From positions 6,973,852 to 7,037,851 of the forward strand of contig CM055113.1 in NCBI GenBank assembly GCA_029204225.1: a stretch of 64,000 bases of DNA, written 5' to 3'. The notes beneath the pieces are model-generated. The model was not told the DNA's origin, ran no database searches, and saw only the letters and a list, made by a program, of their open reading frames with translations. Made by a program: the position numbers and the translations under genes. Below, piece after piece: positions 21,205 through 35,129 of this stretch; positions within the stretch are counted from its first letter, which is position 1, and every line of letters begins with the position of its first letter. Source of the stretch: Diphasiastrum complanatum (taxonomy: Eukaryota > Streptophyta > Lycopodiopsida > Lycopodiales > Lycopodiaceae).

Positions 21205-21637
21205 GTTATAGCATTTAATGAGCATTCTACACACAAAATTGCAAGATATTACCAATATAGTGCACCAATGGATAGATGACCCAAAGAGAACCATGTATAA
21301 GCATGAAATGAGATAAGATAGAGAGAGAGAGAGAGAGCGAGAATCTCCTCTTGCCATGAGTTACATCCTTTTATAACAGGTCCAAACCTAATTTCAAACT
21401 TTGGTTTCTCTCCATAATAAAAAACCATACTATTTTTGTGACTAGATTCAATGTCTCTACTACTCAAATTGAATCTACCAAAAAATCTTGTACTACACTT
21501 TCCAAAATTGTTTATTCAAATGATTTCAGACTAGTATAACTTTGAAAAGTCAAACTCTAAGTCTAATATGAAATTGGCCTCAATTGCCAAATAAACAAAT
21601 GTAGCAAATTTGACTAAACTAGTTGAAATCTTTCACA
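21205..21637 (-). repeat. 3' LTR of copia A2, truncated
   Basis: The start TGTGAAAGATTTCAAC is preceded on the minus strand by the purine tract GAAGAGGGAG (complement at 21638-21647). It matches the first ~560 bp of the 5' LTR without the long microsatellite, having only about nine AG units near 21320-21337. The last ~220 bp of the LTR are absent. Confidence 0.82.
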
Positions 21638-21704
21638 CTCCCTCTTCAACTAGTTTTAGCATAGACTTTGATAGCACTTCAAGCGAAGTCCTATGCTTTA
21701 TAAA

Positions 21705-22394
21705 AAAATTTGTGAAACACCTATGGAGTCTCATGTAAAGCTAACTATAAGAGGTAATGAAAGATCCTATACAAACATTACTCTCTATAGAAAGCTAGTT
21801 GGGTCACTTATCTATCTAACTATCACAAGACCAGATCTAAGGTATTGTGCTGCTAGATTGAGTCAATTTATGCAAGATCATAGTGAGGAGCATTGGAAGC
21901 TAGGAAAATGAGTTTTGAGGTATATCATGGGAGCTCAAGATTTTGGCCTATTGTATGAGGGATCATCACCTAACTTGTTTGGATTTTTAGATTCGGACTT
22001 TGCTAGAGATCAAATGGATATGAAATCCATTAGTGCTCATTGTATTTTCATAGGTGATGGAGCTATATCATGGATGTCAAAGAAACAAGCCTCTATCTCA
22101 TTGTCATCTAGTGAGGCCGAGTATAAAGCAGTTACTCAGTGCACAAAGGAGATGGTATGGATCAAGAGGATGATAAAAAATCTTCACTTGCTGGAATTTT
22201 TCAGAGAGCCCAATCATCTTTTGTGACAACCTATCAGCCCAAAAGTTGGCAACCAATCCTTCTTTCATGCTAGGAGCAAGCATATTGAGGTGGCATATCA
22301 TTTTGTGAGGGAGCAAGTCATGGCAAAGGAGGTGGAGCTTCAACATGTTTCTTAAAGGGCATGTGTGGCTGATATCTTTACCAAAGGATTGGTC
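21705..22394 (+). pseudogene. Inverted RNase H segment of copia A2
   Basis: The plus strand encodes the A-family RT C-terminus and RNase H: ETPMESHVKLTIRGNERS, LYRKLVGSLIYLTITRPD, SSSEAEYKAVTQCTKEM, then frame-shifted sequence down to the RNase H end. The neighbours on both sides encode the flanking parts on the minus strand: RT stops at FHMVDQ (22395), and the gag-pol C-terminus plus purine tract lie at 21638-21700. In A1 these parts are continuous, so the segment has been flipped in place. Confidence 0.85.
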
Positions 22395-23121
22395 TACCAT
22401 ATGAAATCTTTCTAGAATAGAATTAGCATACTTCTCTTGACAAATTAAAGTAGCTTGAGAAGATTTAATCACTTCTATTCCTAGAATGTAATGTAAATGA
22501 TCATTATCATGCACCTCAAATGTCTTCTTAAGAGCACTTTTGATATCCTCCACATCTTGGTTGTCTTGACCACTCAAGATGATATCATCCACATAGATTA
22601 GCAAGATGGTAACATCATTTCCAGAAAACCTATAATAAAGTGAATGATCATACTCACTCATAACAAACCCTTGAGAGAGTAAAAAAGTGTTAAGCTTAGC
22701 ATACCAACTCCTTGGTGCTTGCTTAAGGCCATACAAACTCTTTTGTAGTATACACACATGATTTAGCTTTGTAGATGAAATGCAGCTCTTGGGCTGTTCC
22801 ATGTACACTTCATCCTCAAGATCACTATTCAAAAATGCATTTGTAATGTCTAATTGCCATAAATCCCATCCATAAAGAGTAGCAAGAGAGATGATGACCC
22901 GAATGCTTACCATCTTTGCCACTGGTGGTTTCATCATAGTCAATACCATGTTCTTGAGCATATCCTTTTGCCATCAACCTTGCCTTGTACTTGTTGATAG
23001 ATCCATCTTGGTTTGTCTTCACCTTGAAGATCCATTTACATCCAATAGCTTTCTTGTCCTTAGGTAACTCTAGCAATCTCCATGTTCCATTCTTCATAAG
23101 AGCTTGATACTCAAGATCCAT
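22395..23121 (-). pseudogene. Copia A2 reverse transcriptase
   Basis: RT blocks on the minus strand are LPKDKKAIGCKWIFKVK, VAKMVSIRVIISLATLYGW, TNAFLNSDLEDEVYMEQP, SLYGLKQAPRSWY, YVDDIILSG and HYILGIEVIKSSQ. A frameshift lies near 22920. It ends abruptly at the inversion breakpoint in the HMVD block. Confidence 0.87.
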
Positions 23122-23129
23122 TGCTTGGA

Positions 23130-24140
23130 TCCACTCCTCTTTGTTTCTTGCTTAATCTACACATGTAGGTTCATCAAAAGAGGTTAGGAAAGAAAAGTTA
23201 GTTCCAACAACTACTTGCTTACCCTTCTCATGGATCTAGAGCTCCATCAAGCATGCATGAAGACATCACAAAATCATCATCATTTGTATTTTAAACATCC
23301 AATCCATCCTTATCAAGAGTTAAATTATCTTGCTTGTCTCCTTGATATCTCTTCTTCTTGTAGCACTCACTTGCAAAGTGTCCTTTGATGCCACAATAGA
23401 ATCACTTGAGCTTTGACCTATATTTCTTTTTTCCATTTGAAGAAGCCTCCCCTTGGTCTTGCCCTTTAGACCATTTGCTTTTGTCTTTGCCCTTGAATTT
23501 GCCCTTGATGAACAAAGCCTCTTCTCCAACTTGAGATGTTGATGAAGATCCACCTCTTGCTTGAAGCCTATATTCTTCATTGATCAAGATCTCTTGAAGA
23601 TATATAAAACTTGGCAAAGTTATTTGAATAGAAAGACTTTGTACAAAAGACTTTGTTAGCATGAACATCCAACAAACCATTAAGAATAACTTGAAAAAGT
23701 TTTCCTTCCTTAATGCTCTCATCAATTCAAGCCAACTCATCATTCAAGGCTTTTACTCTCAAAACAAAAGTATTTGGACTCTCTTCACTCTTTTGCAAAC
23801 ATGGAAAGATTTTTCTTTTTAGATTCAACACTCTAGAAGCAGACTTGGATTCATAAAGCTTCTTTTAGGCTTCCCAAGCCTCACTTGATGAAGTACACTT
23901 ACCAACTTCTTTGAGAAGTTTATTGGTAACATTCATTTTAATCATATGTAGAGCTCTTTTGGCCCTCTTGTCATACCTCAATTGTTCTTGTTGTGTTGCT
24001 GGCCTCTCCTCCAAACCTACAACAATATCCAAAACACCATTCATCTCAATAACTGATTCCATCCTCACTTTCCACAATGAGTAGTTGCTTGAGGAAAGCC
24101 TATCATTGCCTTCCAACATGTATCCACTTGATGTAGCCAT
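23130..24140 (-). pseudogene. Copia A2 gag with zinc knuckle
   Basis: ATG at 24140 gives MATSSGYMLEGNDRL and NYSLWKVRMES. KMNVTNKLLKEVGKC follows, and after frame breaks near 23860 and 23600 come the basic linker and the knuckle CFYCGIKGHFASEC (about 23350-23400, frame-shifted). Sequence from about 23280 to 23130 already belongs to the pol linker (NKEEWIQAMDLEYQ), so protease and integrase are deleted. Confidence 0.8.
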
Positions 24141-24722
24141 GTTGCAATGACCTGATCCTTCTCTTTCAATCCGTTCCAATGCACAAAGCACTCTTTTGAG
24201 ATACAACAAATGTTTTCAAAAAGAAATCACAAAGATATGGAACCTCTCAATTCTCATCTTGCACTTATATCAAGCAAATCAACACTTAGAATAGTGAAAT
24301 CTTGATCAACCTATGATCTATCCTCAATTTAATGACTCGTTCCACCTACTAAGATTGAAACACACTCAAATTAAGTTCAATAACCTCAAAAACTAGAGAT
24401 CCAATCAAAATCAGGGTTTTGACAAATCACAAAAAATTGAATATTTCAAATTCTAAATGCAATTCCCTAAAATTCGATATGCAATATTTGCAGCCACCGC
24501 TTAGGCTTTTCTAATGCATCAAAAATCGTCCAGATCCACTATGTGAAGTGTGAAATCAAAATTGATCAAGTATATAAACCTATTTTGAGTTTCTATCCAC
24601 AAAAGATCCAATCTACATATGCAAAGAACTCAATTTTTGAGTAGAAGTCAATCTAGCATGCTCTAGCATTGATATCTCCTTTGGTAGATGTGATTGCTTC
24701 CTTCATAAACTGAAACACAATA
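24141..24722 (-). other. Copia A2 leader
   Basis: Non-coding AT-rich DNA between PBS and gag. I see no ORF or hairpin series like that of the chromovirus leader. Confidence 0.6.
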
Positions 24723-24734
24723 GCTTTGATACCA
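24723..24734 (-). other. Primer-binding site of copia A2
   Basis: The minus strand reads TGGTATCAAAGC after the LTR end TTATTCACA, with one change from TGGTATCAGAGC. Confidence 0.85.
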
Positions 24735-25515
<781 letters not shown>

Positions 25516-28500
25516 GATCTTTCAATTCCTTCAAAATCCTTTTGGAATGTAGATGCAGACTTAGCTACAAGATGCCTCCTTTTTGTGATTGAAAACTACT
25601 CCAATCCTCAGCATATTGTTTGGCATGTAGCATCATCAGTGCTGCCCCCCAAGGCATCTTTCAAGGCACCAGCATTGATGTCATCAACCCATGATAGTGC
25701 CAATTGTAGCATGCCTTTGTTTGCTTCCTATATTTCCTAGTAATTATTATTTTCCTTAACCTTGTTGAAGAATCTGCAAGCAAGACAGGTCTTGATTGCA
25801 ATGCTGTCTCCCTCTCTCATCAACAAACCTCGTCCATAGCCAGCAGAAATATACCAATTGCCAACCATCATCGTGCTGCCCTCAACAGACATCAACCATG
25901 AGGAACAATGATCCAAAGCACTTCAAAGGAAGCTCAACAAGGCAACAAACACAAGATAAGGGCCCTCACTTCAATTCTCTAACAAAATGAAACCAAAAGG
26001 TGGCCCTCACTTCAATGCTTTGATGAAATAAAACCAAAAGATGAAACAAAAAACTAGATTTAAACGTCCACAAAGAATGGCCAATGAAGAATCAGATCAA
26101 TATTGAAGTTGCGATTATCTGCAACAACCATAAATTTGTTTCAACCTTTGAGGTTTTCAACATCATGCATGTATCCGATTCTTGCTAGAAGATGAATAAA
26201 GCATCACATTCACATGTTTTTTTTTTTTGGTCTTATGCATTGTGCATTATTTGCATGCATTCCTAAGAACTTTTTGATGAAAACATATGCATGTTAGTTT
26301 AGCCCTTAATCAAGGTTATGTCCTAAAATTTTAGGCTACCATCATAGAGCATCCTTTGACATTGACTTCTTTCCAAACTCCATTGACCAACCTCAATACA
26401 TATTATTGCCTTTGCAAGGCAAGACCAACAAATACAATTTAATTGCAAAGCAAAACTATAGCTCAAGAATTAGCTGAGAGCTTTCGAATATCGTTACAAA
26501 ATGTAAACTCAAATTTCTTATATGTTTTGGCTTGAAAGAAAATACATACATTGTGGAAGAATACGTAACTTGTGAAAACATTATGGCATCATCACAAGAC
26601 AGTCCATCAATGCTTATTCAGGTATGTCACACATATTTGTCTAACTTGGTATTGTCAAGTGAAACGGAAAACTATATGATGTATTACACTACTTTAAACA
26701 AGCTTGCCTAAACTTTACACTAATCAAGTATACTTCTATTAGGTACCCACCTTCAACCGTAATACATTATAGTTTTTCATGATCAGTCTAACCATTTGAC
26801 TAAACCAATAATGATGTCTCAAAATTAGGGCTTTTCTACTCTTTGAATGCATGGATTTGCGTACAATTTTAGACACCAATCTAACATATTAGCATGGCAT
26901 GGATGTGTCCTAATACTTGTATTGGTGTCGTTGAAAATTGTAACGAGACCTCATTAAACTTATCTACCTCATAAGTTTAACTGCTTAATGAACTAACAAT
27001 ATAGTTTTTTTGAGTTGCCTATCCCTGGAAAGCATGGATATGCTCAGGGAAAACAACACAGGCACATGACGGGTTGGAATATTTCAACAAGTCAAAAGAG
27101 TTAGCATGACATGAATTTTCCCTAATACTTAGCTACGTGTCCCCATCTAAACCTATTGCCAAACCTTTAGTAATTACAATAAATTTAATGTAATGTGGAA
27201 TAGCTAGCCATTGTGTTGTGTCAAGCACTATGATAATCTTTATTAGTCCCTCAAAAAAGGCAGTTCATCAATCTAGTGATGACCATGTTGTTGGAAAAAT
27301 ATAAATGTGTTCTGGAGTAAAAGGAAATGCAGAGAGACTTGATGGAAAAGAAACTATGTTCAAACTATCAAGGGTCGCAACTGATTTAACTTGATCCTCA
27401 CTTTGAAATCATCATAATCAACTCAATTGATAATGTAGACAAGCACAAATTCATTAACGTTGGTTGTAGAAACATGTATTGCAGAAGCAATGGATGTTTA
27501 GACAAAACTATACAAGAGATGAGAATTAAAGGTGATTAAAGTAGTAAATTAGAGACACATAATATTCATACTAACATGGTAACTGAATGCAATAAGACGA
27601 TTTTATTGAACTCAAAATGTAGCATGTACATGTCTCTCTTACTCACTCTCTGTCTTGACAATTTTAGGTGGAAGTAAGCCACTCTAGATTAATCTCTTAT
27701 TGATGAATAATGAACATTGATGATTGACAAATAGCTTGATGAATTATGCTTATGAGATATATATATATACAGAAATTGCTTTGAGATTCAATTTACAAGG
27801 CACTGGAGCGGCCGCTATATGATGGTATGTCGTAGATCATAATTAATGCACTTGCTTGAAGTGCCTTGTCAGATTGAAAAATAGTTGAAATGTACTTAGT
27901 CTTCATGTTAAAAGTATATGTCCAAACACTAGGTGGTTGAATTTGTACTGTGTCGTCAAACATCATAGTCGTAGTTGGCTGATAGTCGTAGGTACTCCTA
28001 CGAAGGGACAAGAGACATATCTTACATTATGTCCTTGAAAATTGCATTTAATGTTGAATCAGGAAAACTCAACATACTAGCAAGGACCTCAAGATACCTT
28101 TAGATAAAGTGCTAGTTCAACTATGACTCGAGTTGGAATCCAACTTAGTGGCAATTTGTTCACAACTGGTAGTGAACATCATAAGTGGATTGATTGTGGG
28201 GAGCTAACTTCACTTAACTACAAGTAGGTAGACAAGGTTGTAAACATATTTACTAGAGCTTAGCATATACTTGCTACTGATCACTCTTGGCCTAGACAAC
28301 ATCATTTATTCTTACAGAAAGGATCTCTACTAGTGGGGTGCGCTATCATGGTATGGGTACTATGGGATGCCATAGTTACGACTTAAGGGATAAGCATAGA
28401 CTCTCATAGCCAGGGGTGAGCATGGAGCGTGCTCTACTTTTGGGAGGTTATTATATCTCCTAATCACTAGAATTGCTTGGTGAGGTCTATGTCTAGAAGG

Positions 28501-28766
28501 ACGTCATACTTGTAAGAATTACATAGAGTTAGAGGACATGTATCATTATCTCATGACACGAGTCTTGTTTATGCTTTAGCTACAATGGAGGATTCACAAT
28601 TTGTTTATGAAATATAATTACTAAGGGCCCAAGCACATCTAGTTTGGGAAAAGGCCCCTTGATTCACTTTTTATAAAAAAAAAATGTATACATAACATGA
28701 ATGGACATTTATGTTCCAAATCCTATTTCACCATGTAGACGCTCAACGTGAACTATGAAAGAAAAC

Positions 28767-28803
<37 letters not shown>

Positions 28804-29238
28804 GAATTCCAAATAAAAGAGACAATGCATAGTGTACATAAACTCACTTAAATAGACTTTTTTTAAGAAAAAGGGACCCTTCAAGGGGTGCCTTGCAATA
28901 AAAGTGCATAGACTCTTTTGAAAAGCTGGAAAGGGATCCCTCAATAGGCCTTGAAAGGTGTCCCTTGACTGAAAACTTAGACTACATGGTATTAAGTCGT
29001 ATTTAATAATTTAAGTGAGGTCTAAGGATGAAGCTTTTTTTTTAAATATTTTTAAGTCATCTGATATTTAAATTGGTGTCCAGTTCCCAAGGCATGTTTA
29101 TAGTCACAAAAGGGTACTTCAAATCACAAATCATGACACACATGCCAAGATAGATTGAATTAGTTCATCAATAAAATATTGACCAAACTCATTTTTTAGA
29201 GTCATAGACTCTACCTCTTTAAGTCTTGATGCCACTAG
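25516..29238. other. Unassigned AT-rich region
   Basis: No gene, LTR or PBS was recognised. Short open frames at 25501-25740, 25796-25990 and 27793-28011 show no known motif. A pure GA run of about 32 bp lies near 28770-28801. The DNA just left of 25516 is the A2 LTR, so the first bases here are its flank. Confidence 0.4.
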
Positions 29239-29330
29239 GATGATTGTCCTAAAACCCATCATCTTGACTTTATTGATGCCATGGGATGATTGTCCTAAAA
29301 TCCATCATCTTGACTTTATTTCCACCTATT
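29239..29330. repeat. Two-copy tandem repeat, 46-bp unit
   Basis: GATGATTGTCCTAAAA..CCATCATCTTGACTTTATT occurs at 29239 and again at 29285, with few differences. Confidence 0.85.
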
Positions 29331-31272
29331 TTGTGGTTATTTGGTTCATGCCAGCATTGCCAGGAACCACGATCATACTTGTTGCTTATTGCCAAGATGC
29401 AAGTTTTGGGGAACAAATGCCTATACCTACAAAAATAGAATATTAGCTCCACCTTTTCAAGAATTAGAGCACTTGGCATATTCAATGCATCCATTTCCTC
29501 CCTTAGACTTTTCTTCAAAATATTCCATGAACTCCTTATCTCCCTCCAACCATAGTCACACCTTTCTATTAAACCTCTACATGTCACATAGCATACTCCT
29601 TAGGGGCTTCCCTTCATTTTATCCTCAAAGAAGCTCTTTTCTTTGAATTTCTTCTTCTCCTTAAAGGACTCTATCTCCTCAAGTTGCTTTCTATAACAAT
29701 ACTAGCTATTTGAGTGGATAAAGAATAGCCAAGTCAACATGAATGAACCACTTTACTCCAAAGTAATCACCTTGAATGCCAAAGGTTAGAAAGATAAATA
29801 AAAACATGTGCAAGGGATTGTCAAACAAAGGGATTTCTAAATGAGACATATATCAAATACTATGAGAAGAGAAAGCCAATCATCTAATAGCTTTACTTGA
29901 AATCATAGACAAAGAGCTAAATCTTCTCAACTACTTCGATAATCAATCTAATAGTGATGGAGTTTACACTTCCACAAACGACATTGAAGAAAAATGGCTT
30001 GTCAAAGGCACCTACAAGTTAGGAAAGATCACCTATAGGAGTGCCTATGAAGCCCAAAACGAACCAATTAGCACTTTCTCATGCTTCAATAGCAAGTGGA
30101 ATGTCAATCATTTGTCTCATCAATTGAGACCGAGCTTTTCCAAACTCCATACAAAGCCAGGTTACTAAACCAATGTTCCTCAGCGAGTTCTCCCTATCAA
30201 AATCTAATATATTGGTACTACTCATAGTCTCTACAACAACTACTCTCTAGAAGAAGAATCTATTACTTTCTTCTTTATCATTGCTAGATAGTTCTATGGG
30301 GAGATACTAAGAAGGTTTCATGTTTAATGAAAAAAAGCTTCAAGGCTGGGCATTCTCTTAATGACATCTACTTTGATGTCCAACACTTTCGAAAACTCTA
30401 GAACCTAACTTGGGCAACAATACTTCCCAAAATCTACATTAACTTGAATGCCAAAGAATTTGCAAGGAGTGCGTACAAGGATCATCAGTAAGGCAATGAG
30501 ATTGGAAAATAGCATTGAGAAATTTAGTAAGATGAATAATAGGACGTGCGGTCTCTTATCCAGTTGCTTTGATTGTACTCATGGTTTTGTTGAGAGACTT
30601 ACTCCATATTTGTTAAGACTTAGTCAAATGATTCAAATCAATTCGAAAGTATGACATTGTCTCTCCCCCTTGTTCATAAGAAGATTGCTCTATTGAAGTT
30701 ATGACATGAACTTTTGTATTCGTGCAATTTTTGAAGTATCTCACCTTGTAGACATGCATATCAAATTTTCTTTGCAACATTATTACTAAATATTATGTTC
30801 AATATTGATTCTACACATCCACATATGTAAACCAAACAATCTTTGTAGCTCATGGGGTCTTAAATTGTGCAAACCAACATTCAAATGAGGCTCTTTATTG
30901 CCATAACTACCACTCTCATCCAAAGTCGCTAAGGTGGGGACATACTTTTTCTCTTTCTAGGAGACGCACAAATTGTTTTCTATATATTTTTAAAAATGTT
31001 AATTTTTCACAAATATAGAGAAGAGCATGTGCATAAAGCTATATTAAAATGTAAAAACTTTTTGGATAAATCTCGGCAAATCGGGGAAGTAAGTCTCTCA
31101 ACAAAAGAGTACAATCATACTGATTATCATCTAGAGAAGAGACCTTATATCTAGTTTCAATAAGACCTACATTATCTAAGATCCTTTTGTGAGTTCCTAC
31201 AAACACTCTTGGCCTTTCAAACGTTGCAAATTTTGGAAAGTCGTATTGCCCAAGTACCTTCTAGCGCTTCAG
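29331..31272. other. Unassigned region
   Basis: AT-rich DNA with only short chance frames (for example 29270-29587 minus and 30448-30654 plus). Nothing recognisable. Confidence 0.4.
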
Positions 31273-31395
31273 AATGTGCTTGATGTCAAAATCGATGTCT
31301 CACTAAGAAGAATGGCCAGCATTGAAGTGTATAAAATGTGCTTGATGTCAAAAGTGATGTCTCACTAGGAAGAATGGCCAGCATTGAAGTGTTTT
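31273..31395. repeat. Two-copy tandem repeat, 62-bp unit
   Basis: AATGTGCTTGATGTCAAAA...GGCCAGCATTGAAGTGT occurs twice, first from about 31273 and again from about 31335, with a handful of substitutions. Confidence 0.9.
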
Positions 31396-31990
31396 TATAC
31401 TTGACATAGAATATTGGGGTGGGGTGTATTGATGTAGTGATCCTCGAGTTTTTTGCTTAGGCGCTCAGCCTATTATTTGATGTATCTTGTATATATGTAC
31501 AAAACAAATAGCAGTATCGGTAGTCCCCAATAAAGCATAACAACAACGTAATGCCAAGTGCTTAGGTTTCCTTTGTATTTGGAGGCACCTCCTCCCAAAC
31601 AATGTTCATGTGAATTGTACAGCCAAAATTTTAAGTGATCATTCTTCTCATAATCGGCCAATCATTGACACAGAGCACATGAGCTTTACAGTGGAATAAT
31701 GTGCATGTGGACAGTCACATGCACATTTCACCAAACAATAAAATTGACAAAAGTGTAAAAAAAAATTGCACTAAAAATGCAGAAAAAAAAAAGAATGTAT
31801 AAAAAAAACTCGCGTTCGCATGTGCGATCGTACGAAAAACCTGGAAAAAAGAAGACGAAGAAGAAGAAGAAACCGTCCACCTTCACGCATTAACATTATG
31901 CAGGGGAAGGCCCTCTTCCTCTCGGGTGTTCCGCCTGCTCGGGCACAAGCCCTTGGGCATTGGGCCCTCTCAAGGGAGGTCTTCCAAAAT
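31396..31990. other. Unassigned region with poly-A/T tracts
   Basis: A purine-rich AAGAAGAAGAAGAAG stretch at about 31856-31871 and several A-runs. No gene seen. Confidence 0.35.
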
Positions 31991-31991
31991 G

Positions 31992-32480
31992 TCAAAGTTT
32001 TGAGGTGATTTTAAAAAAGGTTTTGAGAGCTATCGTCATTACACTTCGCATTGAAGAACGTGTTACTCTAGCCTGGAGGCTGGTGCTCTGGCGATCCTTA
32101 GTCTGATTTTCCGTTTGGTTTGTCTTTTCCAAAGTTGATTTTAGAGATGGTTTTGTTGGGTTTTCCCTTTCATCCTCGGGTGGAGCGGTGTTGGCTATTT
32201 GACTGGCTGACAGCTGCGAGAATGCACATTGCACAACTTATTGCTCCTTATTAGCTGAGAGAGCTGCAACAGCGACTGGTTGCTGTACTAACAAAGTGCT
32301 CTTTGTAGCAAGTTTCCATTGCAATTTGACATAGCCTGGTAGACCGTACACTGCATGTGGCTGCTTGACAATGGACATCCCCTCGAATCTCCACTTTCCA
32401 GCCTCCACCGGCACGAGGAACCTTGGTCCTTGACTCTCTGATATCCTTTGAGCTTTGCAAATTCTAAGTTCTCAAGGCCA
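31992..32480 (-). pseudogene. Broken ORF of unknown function
   Basis: On the minus strand one frame stays open for about 155 codons except for a single TAA (near 32240, where CAA would read on). It encodes RFLVPVEAGKWRFEGMSIVK, LLVQQPVAVAALSANKEQ, then a polar tail (SLKSTLEKTNQTENQTKDRQ). Local GC content is higher than around it. In an adjacent frame just upstream RVKDQGSS resembles the start of a papain-like protease, and QQPVAVA resembles a later papain motif, but spacing and frames do not fit well. I leave it unassigned. Confidence 0.25.
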
Positions 32481-34763
32481 GACTCAGTGCACGGAAAATT
32501 ACGTGGAGATTAATTGTAAAACCCTACATATTTTAGAGGTTGTCAAATTCTTATAATCTTAATACAACTCTCGTAAGAAAAAAGAAGCCATTCAAATTAA
32601 ATCTTAACATCAATTGTTAGATAAAAAAAAACTAGAAATGAGATTAAACTACTTTAGCTATGCTATGCATAAGTTCATAACATTCCTGAAATATTCCTGA
32701 TATCAATTTTGACCTAAACCTCCCGAGTCCCGTTGTCTTTGCACCTTATCCCAAATAGATTGAGACATTTGAGCTTTGACATGAATCTGTAAAATCAATT
32801 ATGTCATTGTGTACAATTTGTAGATCAGTCGTGTCATTTAAGATTGCCTTTCAACATCGATGTGAATTTGTAAATGAATCATGACACATGTCATTGATGT
32901 GAATTTTTTCATCAATCATGTCATTGTTTAGAAATAATTCCAAAGGGGTTGCCATCCCTTGGTTAACCTGACATTAAAAGTTTCTTTCTTTGATCCTAGG
33001 TTCAAGCCCATGCATTGTTTTCAAATAATATTCTCACACGTGGTTTACCATGCTTGAGTAGACCTTGGTGACCCAAGCTCAATATTGTCCCAAAAGCATT
33101 CCTTAGATACAACCATCAGCTTGATTTTCAACATGTACAATATGGGTTTACTACTATGCTTTTCTCAAAGTTAGTCCTCCATGCAGCATAACTAGTATGG
33201 ACATTTGCATGCAATAATAAATATCAATATTTTTTATGATATGATTATTAAAATGAGTGATCAGTTAATCTTTTATACTAAAAAATTTGAGATTCGAAAT
33301 TCTATAACTATTTTTTGTGAACATAAGAAAAAGAAAGTTGTCCGTTTCTCTCGAAAGTCAACACTATGCTAAATTCTATTTTTGAAGAAATATTCATCTA
33401 TATTATAAAAAAGATTCAGATTCCCCTTTCAAAGAATGTGGAATTCTTTTAGCATTGAGCCCAGTTCCCATTTCACGAGCCCAAGCCCAGCTTCAGAAGT
33501 CCAGAGTTAGCTTTTGGAAGTGCAGGCCTCAGGCCTCAGGGCCCGGGACTGAATGGGCAAATGGGCGCTGGCGTTGGACAGGCAGGCAGGCAGGCAGGCA
33601 CAGCCCAGAGGAGACGCGGAGACGGTAAGTAAGGTGAGAGACTGTGAGAGAGCTCATTCAAGGCGGCATTTAAGAAAGAAGTAAATGTAGCATCAATGCT
33701 CTACTGTCGTCCTACGAGCCATACATGCAACCCACGCTTCGAAAGTTAAGGCAAGGCTGCACGATGCAAGGGCGAGGCCCACATGGCACATCGCATCGCC
33801 CTTTTTTTAGAAACCGCAAAATCTCGAATCCCGTCCATCTCGTCGCTTGAAAGTTCACGAAGCATCGCAATATCCCTATAGGCTCTCCAGTTCCGTACAT
33901 CTGGTTAAGTTTTTCAACGATCGACAGCGAGATTCATGCCAAATTCTCAAGTACAATTTCCTTTTTTTTAAACACTAAACTATTAGTTTAATACTTTATT
34001 ATAAAGCCTATGTACACTACAATTTACCAACCAGACAACTCATTCTAGAATCTGAATAAGGTCTTAAAGGCCTTTGGGTGATCAAGGAGATAAGAGTGAA
34101 GGACCCAATCTTCAGTGCTCGAAAAATCGGCAATGTATAGGAATGGAAAGACATTATTTGACAATTTATTATATAGGTATGGAACCCTTTTCTAAGTAAT
34201 AGTTCTCAAAAAATTGAAGAGCTTTATGAAAATCAAGGTTTTGGAAGATAACTTAAAAAGGGCTTCAAGGGCACTGTCAACTTGTCTAGGTTTTGAAAGT
34301 CTCAAAAAGCCTCTATGTATTGGAGTCATCACTCTTTGAAACATTTGGTTAGATCGGAATAGCACGGAATTTGGGACTATTGATTTTGTCATCTCCCACC
34401 TGCTCCTTTTTAAAGAGATTGATAAACTTTTGCTTCTGTAAGATTTGCTTTTACCTTGTACTTTGTGAAAAGTCTATAATCTATGGTTAGCTTTTGAGTA
34501 AAAAAAAAAGCCTTTATTTATTGAAGAAAGTTTGGATGGGGGGTTTAGAACAGGTCCCAAAAAAAAAAATGAGACATGCTTTACTATTCTGGAGTCGAGG
34601 GCATTTCGAGGGCCGGTACCGACTATTCAATGGAGAGAGGTCACTCACAAGGACAAGAAGTTTTGGAAATATCGATGGATGGTTTCATAAAGTGTTTATG
34701 AAGATAACATAAGACCATTTTAAAATAAATAATGTTGATGGAGTAAGCCATGCACTACCATTA
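32481..34763. other. Unassigned region
   Basis: No recognisable gene. A (GGCA)5 run lies at 33581-33602 within a GC-rich patch (33460-33620) that also holds a donor-like GGTAAGTAAG near 33625. A 62-codon minus frame at 33712-33900 is in the same patch. A host promoter or first exon is possible but not supported further. Confidence 0.3.
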
Positions 34764-35114
34764 GGCTTGGAATTTTAAAACTCATCACAGTCTTAGTTTT
34801 TAAATGAAGCTCATTATTTTTTTCTAGTTGCACTTGTCTTTTATTGTTTGTCTTTCAAAAGGAAATATATAGATATTAGAAAAGGACGACCTTATAGTCA
34901 AATGTGAGGTTTCAATTAGCATGCTCATCCAACAATGGAGAAGACTCCATGAGATCATGAAGGCATCTTTCAAGGATTCTCCAATATTGGATGAGGCAAG
35001 AGGGTGGGCCTTGCCTACACCCTCGAGATTGAGCATAGGCTCCTCATTAAGCATGATTTAAACCAATTCAATAAATTGGTTTTGAAAATTGGCTTTTAGA
35101 CAAGGTTTGACTTA
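34764..35114. repeat. 350-bp dispersed repeat, left copy
   Basis: It matches 48741-49097 in the same orientation almost throughout, for example CATTATTTTTTTCTAGTTGC and AGACAAGGTTTGACTTA. The two copies flank the B' element nest. No coding motif. Confidence 0.85.
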
Positions 35115-35129
35115 TTCATTTTGACTTTT

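Noticed and set aside
27805-27815. A GCGGCCGC (NotI) site that could indicate vector or adapter sequence
   Set aside because: Flanks are ordinary AT-rich genomic DNA with no vector-like sequence; one site can occur by chance.
32380-32480. Papain-like cysteine protease (RVKDQGSS and QQPVAVA)
   Set aside because: The two motifs are in different frames and too close together; the catalytic Cys, His and Asn blocks are not visible.
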